A program made the position numbers and the translations under genes. From Dromiciops gliroides (taxonomy: Eukaryota; Chordata; Mammalia; Microbiotheria; Microbiotheriidae), in assembly GCF_019393635.1 (NCBI RefSeq), contig NC_057861.1, forward strand, positions 84,871,827-84,935,826: 64,000 nucleotides of DNA, given 5' to 3'. Shown here one piece after another: positions 63,607 to 64,000 of this stretch. Below the pieces are notes generated by a model. The model had not been told where the DNA came from. It did not search any database and worked only from the letters and a program-made list of their open reading frames with translations. Within the stretch, counting starts at the first letter, position 1, and the number at the start of each line of letters is the position of its first letter.

Positions 63607-63622
63607 GATCTCCTCTATTCTT

Positions 63623-64000
63623 AAAAAAAAAACTTCTCTTGTTCTCTTGCACTACCATTCTTTTGCTATCTGACTTCTGACATCATCACTTTCTTTTTTT
63701 AGTTTATTTTTTCACTTAATAAACATTTATTTTATCTCCTTCTCACCCCCAATTTTAAAGAAAAAAAAGAAAGGAAAAAATCCTGTAACAAAAATGCACA
63801 ATCAAACAAAATAAATTCCTACATTGGTCATGTCCAAAAATGTATTGCCTATTTCTGGATCTTGAATCCATCCCTTCTCCGTCAGGAGGTAGATGAAATA
63901 GAACATCATCAGTGCTCTGGAATCATGGTTAGTCATTGCATTGGTCAGAGATCTTAAATTTATCAAAGTTATTTATATTTATCACCGTGTTCGCTTCACT
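63623..64000 (-). repeat. L1 3'UTR, antisense, continuing past the edge
   Basis: Reads ttaataaacatttattttat, tcctacattggtcatgtcc, ccttctccgtcaggaggtag and tagtcattgcattggtcag, parallel to the copy at 34440-35150. Confidence 0.8.

Overview
The window looks like a marsupial nuclear chromosome segment. The strongest sign is several dozen copies of a tRNA-derived SINE with the head gggcagctaggtgg and the A-tailed end cacttaacc..attgcc. With it come SINEs that carry an RTE/BovB-type tail, L1 3' ends and very many old L2, L3/CR1 and MIR fragments. The density of the young SINE would suit an Australian lineage such as dasyurids. The species cannot be fixed from sequence alone, and repeat family names given here are from memory and not from a search.

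Only one protein gene is clear: an intact, single-coding-exon class A G-protein coupled receptor at 45743-46795 (+), recognisable as GPR20. A splice acceptor lies 15 bases upstream of its ATG, so the 5'UTR must continue in an upstream exon. A TATA-bearing, low-repeat block at 42600-43240 is the best nearby promoter candidate. A CpG-rich block at 12600-13270 is the only CpG-island-like stretch. By human gene order (SLC45A4 - GPR20 - PTP4A3, with PTP4A3 divergent from GPR20) it could be the 5' end of PTP4A3 on the minus strand, or a distal GPR20 exon. No PTP4A3 coding exon was recognised.

Layout. 1-7 kb: tetranucleotide repeat, L2, a minus-strand L1 full of SINEs, and an L2 split by a 691-bp unidentified insertion with a perfect 12-bp target duplication. 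7-12.6 kb: MIR, L1, L3/CR1 and an L2 with readable reverse-transcriptase motifs. 12.6-13.3 kb: CpG-rich block. 13.4-18 kb: old SINE-like fragments and some unique sequence. 18.17-19.38 kb: purine-only higher-order repeat. 20-34 kb: L3/CR1, a long L2 broken by four insertions, a 30-bp minisatellite, and a BovB C-terminal fragment. 34-45 kb: L1, SINE clusters and the promoter candidate. 45.7-46.8 kb: GPR20. 47-64 kb: intergenic repeats, including a four-level nest at 61-62 kb and an L1/SINE-rich right end.

I see no bacterial-type system, CRISPR array, rRNA or true tRNA gene. Interest lies in the GPR20 regulatory candidates, the unidentified 691-bp insertion, the tandem arrays, and a very readable set of nested retroposon insertions with target-site duplications (TSDs).
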